A stretch of 64,000 bases of DNA from an uncultured Lachnospiraceae bacterium (GTDB lineage Bacteria; Bacillota; Clostridia; Lachnospirales; Lachnospiraceae): the NCBI GenBank assembly GCA_946544235.1, contig CAMNMC010000070.1, forward strand, positions 1-64,000, read 5' to 3'. Position numbers and translations under genes: made by a program. Every line of letters begins with the position of its first letter. Within the stretch, counting starts at the first letter, position 1. A model generated the notes under the pieces. The model did not search any database, had not been told where the DNA came from, and worked only from the letters and a program-made list of their open reading frames with translations. This document shows, in pieces, positions 41,201 through 50,669 of the stretch.

Positions 41201-41841
41201 TTTCAGCTCTCAAGACTGAGATAAGAGCCCTCGGTGACGTGAATGTAAATGCAATCGAGGAATATAAAGAGGTTTCCGAAAGGTATGAATTCCTTACGGC
41301 TCAGAGAGATGATATTGTTAAAGCTGAGGACAATCTCAGAAATATCATCGCAGAACTTGAGAAGGCCATGAAGGAGACCTTTACCGAGAGATTTAAGGAT
41401 ATCATGGAGATGTTCAACAAGGTATTTAAAGAACTCTTCGGTGGTGGTAAGGCAACGCTTTCGCTGGTTGATGAGGACGATATACTTGAATCAGGTATCA
41501 TCATCAATGCTCAGCCGCCGGGAAAGAAGCTTCAGAACATGATGCAGCTTTCCGGTGGAGAGAAGAGTCTTACGGCTATTGCACTTCTTTTTGCAATTCA
41601 GAGTCTTAAGCCATCGCCATTCTGTCTCCTTGATGAGATCGAGGCTGCCCTTGATGACTCAAACGTTAAACGTTTTGCAAAATATCTCGACAGACTTTCA
41701 AAGGATACACAGTTTATCGTTATTACTCACAGAAGAGGTACCATGGAATCTGCTGACATATTATATGGTATTACCATGCAGGAAAAGGGTGTATCAACAC
41801 TTGTTTCCGTAAATCTTATTGAAGATAAGCTTGATGATTAA
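38281..41841 (+). CDS. smc: Chromosome segregation protein SMC
   Basis: [47 protein letters not shown]; hinge; C-terminal [17 protein letters not shown]. Confidence 0.98.
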   Translation: [1186 protein letters not shown]

Positions 41842-41860
41842 GCAGGAGGTTAAACAGTAA

Positions 41861-42859
41861 ATGGGATTTTTTCAAAAACTGAAGGAGGGTCTCAGCAAGA
41901 CCAGAAACAGTATATCAAAAAGCTTCAGCAATCTCTTTAAGGCAAATGAGATAGATGATGATTTTTATGATCAGCTCGAGGAAACTCTTGTAATGGCTGA
42001 TATGGGCTATGAAACATCAGAGAAAGTTATCGATGATGTTAAAGCCAAGGTTAAGGAGCTTAAGATCAAGGATGCGGCTCAGTGTAAGGAGCTCATCATA
42101 AACAGCCTCCGTGACCAGATGGATGTTGATGACAGCGAATATGATTTTGAAGAGAAGAGATCGGTTATATTTGTTATCGGTGTTAATGGTGTTGGTAAGA
42201 CAACATCTATCGGAAAATTGGCTGCTCAGTACAGGAAGAGAGGCAAGAAGGTTCTTATCGCCGCTGCCGATACCTTCAGAGCCGCTGCCATAGATCAGCT
42301 GAAGACCTGGGCAGATCGTGCTGAGGTTGACATTATTGCACAGAGTGAGGGCTCAGACCCTTCAGCTGTTGTTTATGATGCTGTTTCTGCTGCCAAGGCA
42401 AGAAATACGGATATTCTTCTTGTAGATACTGCAGGACGTCTTCATAACAAAAAGGGTCTTATGGATGAGCTCGCCAAGATGAGAAGGATCATCGGCAAGG
42501 AATATCCTGAAGCCACAGTTGAGACACTTATCGTACTTGATGGTACGACAGGGCAGAACGCTCTCGAGCAGGCAAGACAGTTCTCTACAGTATCTGAGAT
42601 CGACGGTATCATTATCACAAAACTTGATGGTACAGCCAAGGGTGGTATAGCTATCGCCATTCAGTCAGAACTTTCGGTACCTGTAAAATACATCGGTATC
42701 GGAGAGAAGATCGATGATCTCCAGAAATTCAATCCTAGCCAGTTCATAACAGCTCTCTTTGCAGACTTCAGCGTTGAGTCTGAGATGTCCGACGTAGAAA
42801 GACTCGTCGAAGCCGACGAAGGCCTGGAGAGGGACGATGACCTGTTCGATATTAATTAG
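41861..42859 (+). CDS. ftsY: SRP receptor FtsY
   Basis: VIGVNGVGKTTSIGKLAAQYRKRGKKVLIAAADTFRAAAIDQLKTWADR..VDTAGRLHNKKGLMDEL. Confidence 0.97.
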   Translation: MGFFQKLKEGLSKTRNSISKSFSNLFKANEIDDDFYDQLEETLVMADMGYETSEKVIDDVKAKVKELKIKDAAQCKELIINSLRDQMDVDDSEYDFEEKRSVIFVIGVNGVGKTTSIGKLAAQYRKRGKKVLIAAADTFRAAAIDQLKTWADRAEVDIIAQSEGSDPSAVVYDAVSAAKARNTDILLVDTAGRLHNKKGLMDELAKMRRIIGKEYPEATVETLIVLDGTTGQNALEQARQFSTVSEIDGIIITKLDGTAKGGIAIAIQSELSVPVKYIGIGEKIDDLQKFNPSQFITALFADFSVESEMSDVERLVEADEGLERDDDLFDIN

Positions 42860-42869
42860 TCATGTAATA

Positions 42870-42929
42870 AACAGTAATATGTGTGCTGAGTGAGTGTTTC
42901 TACTACATATGAGGAGATATATTGCTGTT
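42870..42929 (+). repeat. Conserved-loop/variable-stem hairpin, degenerate site H
   Basis: Arms aacagtaatatgtgtgct / ggagatatattgctgtt pair with several G-T wobbles; 25-nt loop GAGTGAGTGTTTCTACTACATATGA resembles the family consensus. Confidence 0.6.
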
Positions 42930-42967
42930 AAATAATATAGTTTATAATAGTATAGATGTATACTGAG

Positions 42968-43032
42968 ATACAGAAAAATATACCCATGAGGGCGTATTTT
43001 ATCTACAAACAAATGGGTATATTTTTCTGTAT
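42968..43032 (+). repeat. Conserved-loop/variable-stem hairpin, site B
   Basis: 20-bp perfect stem atacagaaaaatatacccat / atgggtatatttttctgtat; 25-nt loop GAGGGCGTATTTTATCTACAAACAA. Confidence 0.95.
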
Positions 43033-43068
43033 ATAAATATGTTTAATATAATAACAGAGGAAGAGTAT

Positions 43069-44295
43069 ATGATGGAAAAAATCACCCTCGAGAAGTGCGA
43101 GGAAGCATATAATATAGTATCAAAGGTTGCTCGAAATACAGGTCTTATCGAAAGCGAGTATTTCAGCAAAATGACCGGAAATAAGGTTTTCCTCAAACCT
43201 GAAAATATGCAGCTTACAGGTGCATACAAAATAAGAGGAGCTTATTATAAAACCAGCCAGCTGTCTGATATCGAAAGAGGCAGAGGACTTATAACAGCAT
43301 CAGCAGGTAATCACGCTCAGGGTGTTGCTTATGCAGCAAGAGAGTATGGTTGCAAGGCTATAATTGTCATGCCTACATCAACCCCGCTTATTAAAGTCAA
43401 CAGGACAAAATCGCTCGGAGCAGAGGTAATCCTTAAGGGCGATGTATATGATGAGTCCTGCGAATATGCACTTTCACTTGCTGATGAGGAGGGATACACC
43501 TTCATCCATCCTTTTGATGATCTTGAAGTCGCTACAGGACAGAGCACCGTTGCTATGGAAATACTTAAGGATCTTCCTTTTGTTGACATCATCCTTGTAC
43601 CAATCGGTGGCGGCGGACTTGCAACAGGTGTATCAACTCTTGCCAAGATGCTTAATCCGAATATCAAAGTTATCGGTGTTGAGCCTGCAGGAGCAAGCTG
43701 CATGAAGACTTCTCTTGAGAAGGGCGAGGTTACAACCCTTCCGGTTGTTAATACAATCGCTGACGGTACTGCAGTTAAAACTCCGGGAAGCGTTATTTTC
43801 CCTTATATCAAGGATAATATTGATGAGATAATAACAGTTGAGGACAGCGAGCTTATCGTTGCCTTCCTTGATATGATTGAAAATCACAAGATGATAGTTG
43901 AGAACAGCGGCCTTCTTACGGTTGCAGCATTAAAGCATCTTAAAGCTGAGGATAAGAAGGTTGTCAGCATTCTTTCCGGTGGAAATATGGATGTCATCAC
44001 ACTTTCATCTGTTGTTCAGCACGGACTTTTTGCAAGAAGCAGAATATTTACCGTTTCGGTTCTCCTTCCGGATAAGCCGGGCGAGCTTGTTAAGGTATCA
44101 AGCATAATTGCCGAAGAACAGGGAAATATCATTAAGCTTGATCATAATCAGTTTATTTCCCTTAACAGAAATTCAGCTGTTGAGCTTGTTATCACTATGG
44201 AAGCTTTCGGACCTGAACATAAGGATAAGATAATGAAGAGGCTGGAAAAGTCAGGCTACAGACCTCTCGAGAAAACACCAAAGGCAATATTTTAA
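43069..44295 (+). CDS. ilvA: Threonine ammonia-lyase with C-terminal ACT domain
   Basis: KPENMQLTGAYKIRGAYYK..SAGNHAQGVAYAAREYG..IGGGGLATGVSTLAK; start 43069 preferred over 43039. Confidence 0.94.
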   Translation: MMEKITLEKCEEAYNIVSKVARNTGLIESEYFSKMTGNKVFLKPENMQLTGAYKIRGAYYKTSQLSDIERGRGLITASAGNHAQGVAYAAREYGCKAIIVMPTSTPLIKVNRTKSLGAEVILKGDVYDESCEYALSLADEEGYTFIHPFDDLEVATGQSTVAMEILKDLPFVDIILVPIGGGGLATGVSTLAKMLNPNIKVIGVEPAGASCMKTSLEKGEVTTLPVVNTIADGTAVKTPGSVIFPYIKDNIDEIITVEDSELIVAFLDMIENHKMIVENSGLLTVAALKHLKAEDKKVVSILSGGNMDVITLSSVVQHGLFARSRIFTVSVLLPDKPGELVKVSSIIAEEQGNIIKLDHNQFISLNRNSAVELVITMEAFGPEHKDKIMKRLEKSGYRPLEKTPKAIF

Positions 44296-45626
44296 TGGAT
44301 AATAAGATATTTGCTGCCATCGATGTAGGTACTACAACGGTGGCAGTTTCCTTAATTGATGAGGAAAATAGAGTAATAATTAAAGATGGTTTCCTTAATC
44401 CTCAGAGCAGGTTTGGCTCGGATGTCATCTCCAGGATAACTCTGTCTGAAAGAGGCGATAATCTGGCAAGCATGCGAAAATGCATACTTGAGGAGATTGA
44501 AAAGTCCATCGCCGGTATGATCGAAAAACTTGGTTTGTCCGGCAGTAAAACGGATGATGATAGTGATCCGGATTTATCGGACAGTTATACGGATGATAAA
44601 AATGGTACGATCAGTCTGCCTGATACGAATAATAGACGATCAGTTATCAGCAGAGCTGTCATAACGGCCAACACAGCGATGGCGTCGATAATCCTTGACA
44701 GAAGCATATCAAGTCTCGGAAAGGCACCTTTTGTCATGCCTTTTAATGAGGAAAATATTATTACTCTGAACAAAATCATACCTTGCCATGTCCTTCCGGG
44801 TGCATCTGCCTTTATCGGGGCAGACAGTGCCGCCGGTGCAATGTACGTACACGGTATTGCGGGTGAACCGACTCATAATTCTGTCTGTAGTGTGAAAGAA
44901 ATATCAGCTTACAGTGATGTAAGTATTAATACTGTTAATTTAGCTGATATTGATAGTGATACCGATAAAAATAATGTTAATACATCTTGTATTGATGATG
45001 CTCTTCGTGCGGGAGAGATGCTTATAGATCTTGGTACCAATGGCGAGATGATCCTTAATGACGGAACGAAATATCTTGCCTTATCAGCTGCCTGCGGACC
45101 TGCGTTTGAAAACAGTACAAGGGCATCGAAGGTATATGGTAAAACTACGCTTTCTGCAATAGCGTATTTGCTTAAACGTGGAGAGCTTGACAGAAGCCTT
45201 ATACTAGATGATGATTTTATAAAAAATGGAAGATATATTACCATCGCAGGTACGAAGCTGCATCTTGATGCGAGGATAATAAGAGAGATACAGCTTGCTG
45301 TTGCAGCGATATATGCATCGGCAGTATTTCTTATCGAGAGTTCCGAGATAGATATTGATGATATAAAGAAGGTATATATCGCCGGAGGTTTTGGATTTGC
45401 CATGTCGCTTGCGGATGCCGAGACGATCGGTATACTTCCCTCTAAGCTTCTGGAAAAGGCTGTTACAGCCGGTAATACATCACTTATTGCTGCAGAGAGA
45501 CTTGCTGTAACAGGTGATTTTGAGAAATATGATCAATTCAGGAAGAGTATCATAACTCTTCAGCCGGGCGGAAATGAGAGATATGAAGAGCTGTTCCGAG
45601 AGAATATGACATTTATGAAGAGATAA
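44295..45626 (+). CDS. ASKHA-type (DUF4445/RACo-like) corrinoid-activation-related protein lacking N-terminal 2Fe-2S domain
   Basis: FAAIDVGTTTVAVSLID..MLIDLGTNGEMIL..AACGPAFE..VYIAGGFGFAMSLADAETIGILP; ATG overlaps ilvA stop. Confidence 0.78.
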   Translation: MDNKIFAAIDVGTTTVAVSLIDEENRVIIKDGFLNPQSRFGSDVISRITLSERGDNLASMRKCILEEIEKSIAGMIEKLGLSGSKTDDDSDPDLSDSYTDDKNGTISLPDTNNRRSVISRAVITANTAMASIILDRSISSLGKAPFVMPFNEENIITLNKIIPCHVLPGASAFIGADSAAGAMYVHGIAGEPTHNSVCSVKEISAYSDVSINTVNLADIDSDTDKNNVNTSCIDDALRAGEMLIDLGTNGEMILNDGTKYLALSAACGPAFENSTRASKVYGKTTLSAIAYLLKRGELDRSLILDDDFIKNGRYITIAGTKLHLDARIIREIQLAVAAIYASAVFLIESSEIDIDDIKKVYIAGGFGFAMSLADAETIGILPSKLLEKAVTAGNTSLIAAERLAVTGDFEKYDQFRKSIITLQPGGNERYEELFRENMTFMKR

Positions 45627-45644
45627 AAGATATACAGAATCAGC

Positions 45645-45694
45645 CTGTGATTTCGGAGTGACAGTATGATCTGATTTGTATGTTGAAATCACAG
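45645..45694. other. 10-bp perfect inverted repeat with 30-nt loop
   Basis: ctgtgatttc (45645-45654) / gaaatcacag (45685-45694). Confidence 0.6.
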
Positions 45695-45753
45695 ACATTA
45701 TTTGTTATTTGATATAGTTAAGTGATAAAAGATTCAGAATGGTGGAATAAAAC

Positions 45754-46554
45754 ATGAAATTCATGAATATAGCCAGCGGGAGCAGCGGCAATTCTAGTCT
45801 TGTTTGTACCGAAAATACAGCTGTTCTTATTGATGCGGGTCTCAGTATGAAGAAGATCGAGGAAGGGCTAAGGAACGCAGGAATGACCGGCTCTGATCTT
45901 GACGCGATCGTCGTTACGCATGAACACAGCGATCATATTAAAGGACTTGGAGTTCTGGCAAGAAAATATGGTATGCCGATATATGCTACGGCGGGTACCA
46001 TTAAAGGGATAAACGAGGTTACTTCACTCGGGAAAATTGACAGTGGGCTGTATAATGTTATAAGCAGTGATGTCGAATTTAAGGTCGGTGATCTTTCAAT
46101 AGAACCTCATTCAATCTGGCATGATGCCTATGAACCGGTATGTTATTCGTTTGAGGATGGCAGAAATAAGGTTTCCGTTGCTACAGATCTTGGGAATTAT
46201 AATGATTATCTGGTGAAATGTCTTGCAGACAGTGATATACTCCTTATTGAGGCCAATCATGATATAAGGATGCTTGAGGTCGGACCTTATTCCTATGCGT
46301 TAAAGAGAAGAATACTTGGCGAGAGAGGACATCTCTCGAATGAGGCTTCGGGAAGATTCATCAAGCGACTCCTGAATGACCATATAAAAACGATAATCCT
46401 CGGACATCTGAGTAAGGATAATAATCTTCCGGAGCTTGCATACGAGGCTGTAAAATGTGAGATTTCCGATAATCCCTTCACTGAAGATGTGAGGAACTTT
46501 GACCTTCATACAGCATTTCGTGACAGGCCGGACAGGTTATATGAAGTATCCTGA
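45754..46554 (+). CDS. MBL-fold metallohydrolase (YycJ/WalJ-like)
   Basis: IASGSSGNSSLVCTENTAVLIDAGLSMKKIEEGL..VVTHEHSDHIKGLGVLARK..HLSNEASG. Confidence 0.9.
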   Translation: MKFMNIASGSSGNSSLVCTENTAVLIDAGLSMKKIEEGLRNAGMTGSDLDAIVVTHEHSDHIKGLGVLARKYGMPIYATAGTIKGINEVTSLGKIDSGLYNVISSDVEFKVGDLSIEPHSIWHDAYEPVCYSFEDGRNKVSVATDLGNYNDYLVKCLADSDILLIEANHDIRMLEVGPYSYALKRRILGERGHLSNEASGRFIKRLLNDHIKTIILGHLSKDNNLPELAYEAVKCEISDNPFTEDVRNFDLHTAFRDRPDRLYEVS

Positions 46555-46709
46555 GACGAATTTTAATCGCATGAATCGTTTGTATGATATGATTTAGATA
46601 TTAATAAGTAATAATATCGGGATATTATTTATAGAGATTTGTTTACTATATTTTCATATGATGCTATATTTACAATCATAAAGTAATAATACATATACGG
46701 AGGTTTTTT

Positions 46710-46982
46710 ATGAACAGAACAGTAATAACAGTTATAGGTAAGGACACGGTAGGAATCATTGCTAAGGTTTGTACTTATCTGGCAAGCAATAATATCAATA
46801 TCTGCGATATCACGCAGACAACAATGCAGGGGTATTTTAATATGATGATGCTTGTTGATACTGCAGGTTCAATAAAATCACACGATGAGCTTGCTTCAGA
46901 GCTCGCATCCGTAGGACATGAGATCGGTGTTGAGATCAAGGCTCAGAAGGAAGAAATATTTGATATGATGCACCGCATCTAA
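46710..46982 (+). CDS. ACT domain-containing protein (UPF0237)
   Basis: MNRTVITVIGKDTVGIIAKVCTYLASNNINICDITQTTMQGYFNMMMLVD. Confidence 0.93.
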   Translation: MNRTVITVIGKDTVGIIAKVCTYLASNNINICDITQTTMQGYFNMMMLVDTAGSIKSHDELASELASVGHEIGVEIKAQKEEIFDMMHRI

Positions 46983-47145
46983 TTCCAATATAGTTATAAG
47001 ATGGTATTGATGCAATTAGATATGATCTTATAAAACTGTAAAAGCAGGTGAATGCTTATATAGTGTTTGCCGTCAAAAAATCGGCATTTGATTAAATTGT
47101 TAGATAATACGTGGTCTGCAAAACGTATTTGAAATGGAGATAAAC

Positions 47146-48510
47146 ATGATAACATTAAATGAAGTTTTGGAAACAAATAATATGGTCAGCAGGATGAACC
47201 TGGATGTCAGGACCATCACCATGGGTATCAGTCTGCTTGACTGCGTAGGTAAGGATGTTGAGGAAACCTGCGATAAGATATATAAGAAGATAACAGAGAG
47301 CGCAAAGAATCTCGTACATACAGGTGAAGAGATCACAAAGATGTACGGAATTCCCATAGTTCATAAGAGAATATCAGTTACTCCGATAGCTATAGTAGGC
47401 GGTTCGGTTTGTAAGACCACTGATGATTTTGTAATGATCGCAAAAACACTCGACAGAGCCGCTGCCGAGGTGGGTGTTAACTTTATCGGCGGATATTCAG
47501 CTCTTGTAAGTAAGGGTATGACGCCTGCAGATAAGCTGCTTATCGAGTCAATTCCTAAGGCTCTTGCTGAGACAAATGTAGTCTGCAGCTCTGTAAACTG
47601 CGGTTCTACTAAAACAGGTATAAATATGGATGCAGTCAAGCTTATCGGTGAGAAGATAAGGGAAGCTGCTGAACTGACAGCTGATAAGGGTTCCATCGGA
47701 TGTGCAAAATTTGTTGTATTTTGCAATGCTCCTGACGACAATCCTTTCATGGCAGGTGCTTTCCATGGTGTGACCGAGGCTGACAGGATAATAAATGTCG
47801 GCGTTTCAGGCCCTGGAGTTGTTAAGACTGCTCTTGAAGAGGTTAGAGGCGAAAGCTTTGAGGTGCTCTGCGAGACTATAAAGAAGACTGCATTTAAGAT
47901 AACCAGAGTTGGTCAGCTTGTTGCAAGAGAAGCATCAAAGAGACTCGGAGTTCCTTTCGGTATCGTTGATCTTTCACTTGCTCCTACACCGGCTGTAGGT
48001 GACTCAGTTGCAGATATTCTTCATGAGATCGGTGTTGAATATGCCGGTGCTCCGGGAACAACAGCTGCACTTGCACTTCTTAATGATCAGGTTAAGAAGG
48101 GCGGTATAATGGCTTCTTCATATGTCGGAGGACTTTCAGGTGCATTTATCCCTGTAAGTGAGGATGCAGGCATGATCGAAGCTGCTGAAAAGGGCGCACT
48201 TACGATAGAGAAGCTTGAGGCAATGACCTGCGTTTGTTCGGTTGGTCTCGATATGATAGCAATTCCTGGTGATACCAAGGCAACAACTATTTCCGGTATC
48301 ATCGCTGATGAGATGGCTATCGGTATGATCAATCAGAAGACAACAGCAGTAAGAGTTATCCCTGTTATCGGAAAGAAGGAGGGCGAGTCTGTTGAGTTTG
48401 GCGGACTGCTCGGATATGCACCGATAATGAAGGTTAATCCTTATGACTGTGCGGCTTTCGTAAACAGAGGCGGACGTATACCGGCGCCGGTTCACTCATT
48501 TAAGAACTGA
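47146..48510 (+). CDS. PFL family protein (UPF0210/DUF711)
   Basis: [43 protein letters not shown]; pairs with upstream ACT protein. Confidence 0.92.
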   Translation: MITLNEVLETNNMVSRMNLDVRTITMGISLLDCVGKDVEETCDKIYKKITESAKNLVHTGEEITKMYGIPIVHKRISVTPIAIVGGSVCKTTDDFVMIAKTLDRAAAEVGVNFIGGYSALVSKGMTPADKLLIESIPKALAETNVVCSSVNCGSTKTGINMDAVKLIGEKIREAAELTADKGSIGCAKFVVFCNAPDDNPFMAGAFHGVTEADRIINVGVSGPGVVKTALEEVRGESFEVLCETIKKTAFKITRVGQLVAREASKRLGVPFGIVDLSLAPTPAVGDSVADILHEIGVEYAGAPGTTAALALLNDQVKKGGIMASSYVGGLSGAFIPVSEDAGMIEAAEKGALTIEKLEAMTCVCSVGLDMIAIPGDTKATTISGIIADEMAIGMINQKTTAVRVIPVIGKKEGESVEFGGLLGYAPIMKVNPYDCAAFVNRGGRIPAPVHSFKN

Positions 48511-48535
48511 TTGGATATAAATATTTCATATAAAT

Positions 48536-48601
48536 GATGCAGAGGATATACGCCTCTTCGGTTGTAGCAAGAATACGCCCTCAGAGGCGTATATCCTCAT
48601 C
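48536..48601 (-). repeat. Conserved-loop/variable-stem hairpin, site F (reverse orientation)
   Basis: 16-bp perfect core stem gaggatatacgcctct / agaggcgtatatcctc; loop reads GAGGGCGTATTCTTGCTACAACCGA on the minus strand (25 nt). Confidence 0.93.
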
Positions 48602-48620
48602 GCGTAGATGTATTAATTAT

Positions 48621-48670
48621 GATATATATCTTCAAGTGTAGTTGTCGAATACGCCTTCGGAGATATATGT
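48621..48670 (-). repeat. Conserved-loop/variable-stem hairpin, degenerate site G (reverse orientation)
   Basis: Minus strand GAAGGCGTATTCGACAACTACACTTGA between atatatct / agatatat arms. Confidence 0.55.
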
Positions 48671-48712
48671 GTTAATGATAACTATAACTAGATAAATAAA
48701 TGGAAATAAATT

Positions 48713-50575
48713 ATGACTAAATTAGCTCTTTCAGATGAAATATTGATGTCCGTGGAGAAGCCTTCGAGGTATATCGGGCATGAGGTAAATATGGTAGAAA
48801 AGGATATCAATTCTGTTGATATCCGTTTTGCTATGTGTTTTCCTGATGTCTATGAGATTGGAATGTCGTATCTGGGAATACAGATTCTTTATGATATGTT
48901 CAATCGCAGGGAAGACACCTATTGTGAGAGGGTTTACAGTCCGTGGCCGGATCTGGACAGGATCATGAGGGAGAAAAACATACCTCTTTTTACTCTAGAA
49001 ACTCAGAGCCCGGTTAAGAATTTTGATTTTCTGGGTATAACACTTCAGTATGAGATGTGTTATACAAATATTCTTCAGGTTATCGAACTTTCGGGCTTTC
49101 CTATATTTGCTGCTGAAAGATCGAAGGGTGATCCGATAGTTATCGGAGGCGGTCCTTGTGTATTTAATCCTGAGCCGGTTGCTGATTTCTTCGACATCTT
49201 CTATATCGGTGAAGGTGAGGTCAGCTATGATGAATTGTTTTCGTTATATAAAGAATATAAAAACAGCGATATGACGAGAGAGGAATTTCTCAGGAAGGCT
49301 TCACAGATCAAGGGAATCTATGTTCCTTCAATGTATGATGTCAGCTATAAGGAGGATGGTACGGTCGAGGCCATTACTCCGAAATACAGTGATGTTCCTG
49401 CTAAGATAAAGAAGGTTGTCGTTACTGACTTTAACAGTGTGCCATATCCGATGAAGCCTGTTATTCCATATCTTCGTGCAACTCAGGACAGAGTTGTTCT
49501 TGAGGTTATGAGGGGCTGTATCAGAGGCTGCAGATTCTGTCAGGCAGGAATGATCTACAGACCGACCAGGCAGAAGGATGTTGAACTGCTTAAGAAATAT
49601 GCTGACACCATGCTGAAAAATACAGGTTATGAAGAGGTTTCTCTTGCTTCACTTTCAACAAGTGATTATCTGTCGCTGAAGGAACTTCTCGATTATCTTA
49701 TGGATGAGATGGATAAGAAGCATATCAATGTTTCGCTTCCGTCACTGCGTATTGACGCTTTTTCACTTGAGGTCATGAAGAAGGTTCAGGATATCAAGAA
49801 GGTTTCGCTGACCTTTGCGCCTGAGGCCGGTTCTCAGAGACTGAGAGATGTTATAAATAAAGGTATTACAGAAGAAAATATAATTAATGGTTCCAGAGAT
49901 GCCTTTAAGGGTGGCTGGAATAAGGTTAAGCTTTACTTCATGCTTGGCCTTCCGACCGAGACAGATGAGGATGCTGAGGGTATAGCGCTTCTTTCCGAGA
50001 GAATATCGGAGGAGTATTTTGAAACTGTTCCTAAGGAGGAGAGAGTCGGTTCTCTTCAGATTACGGCATCCGCATCTTACTTCGTTCCGAAGCCTTTTAC
50101 TCCGTTCCAGTGGGCTCCGATGCTCCCAAGAGATGAATACGTCAGAAGAGCAAGACATGTAAAAGATACATTTAACCAGCAGCTCAATAAGAAGAGACTT
50201 AAATTTGCATACCATGATCAGGATATTTCTGTGTTGGAGGCAGTATTTGCCAGAGGAGACAGAAGACTGTCAAAGGTTATTTATGATGCCTACAGAGACG
50301 GTGCCATATTTGATGCCTGGACAGAGTTCTTTGATATGGAGAGATACTGCAGGGCTTTTGCCGAGAATGGTATCGATTATAAATTTTACACCGAAAGGGA
50401 GAGGGGACTTGATGAAGTCTTCCCTTGGGATCATCTCGATGCAGGTGTTTCGAAGCAGTTCCTTATGAAGGAATGGCAGGCTGCAAAAGAAGGCAGAGTT
50501 ACTTCGAACTGCCGTGATAAATGCCAGGGCTGTGGCGCTGCAGTATTTGGCAGTGGCGTATGCTTTGGGAAATAA
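48713..50575 (+). CDS. TIGR03960-type B12-binding-like radical SAM protein
   Basis: RFAMCFPDVYEIGMSYLGIQILYDMFN..RGCIRGCRFCQAGMIYRP; C-terminal CRDKCQGCGA. Confidence 0.93.
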   Translation: MTKLALSDEILMSVEKPSRYIGHEVNMVEKDINSVDIRFAMCFPDVYEIGMSYLGIQILYDMFNRREDTYCERVYSPWPDLDRIMREKNIPLFTLETQSPVKNFDFLGITLQYEMCYTNILQVIELSGFPIFAAERSKGDPIVIGGGPCVFNPEPVADFFDIFYIGEGEVSYDELFSLYKEYKNSDMTREEFLRKASQIKGIYVPSMYDVSYKEDGTVEAITPKYSDVPAKIKKVVVTDFNSVPYPMKPVIPYLRATQDRVVLEVMRGCIRGCRFCQAGMIYRPTRQKDVELLKKYADTMLKNTGYEEVSLASLSTSDYLSLKELLDYLMDEMDKKHINVSLPSLRIDAFSLEVMKKVQDIKKVSLTFAPEAGSQRLRDVINKGITEENIINGSRDAFKGGWNKVKLYFMLGLPTETDEDAEGIALLSERISEEYFETVPKEERVGSLQITASASYFVPKPFTPFQWAPMLPRDEYVRRARHVKDTFNQQLNKKRLKFAYHDQDISVLEAVFARGDRRLSKVIYDAYRDGAIFDAWTEFFDMERYCRAFAENGIDYKFYTERERGLDEVFPWDHLDAGVSKQFLMKEWQAAKEGRVTSNCRDKCQGCGAAVFGSGVCFGK

Positions 50576-50669
50576 GAATGGTTAATCGAAAATAGAATTA
50601 GCCATATTATTAATGTTTGTATTGTCAGTTGTTTATTGATGAATATTTGTTGAGATTTGGACGTGATTT

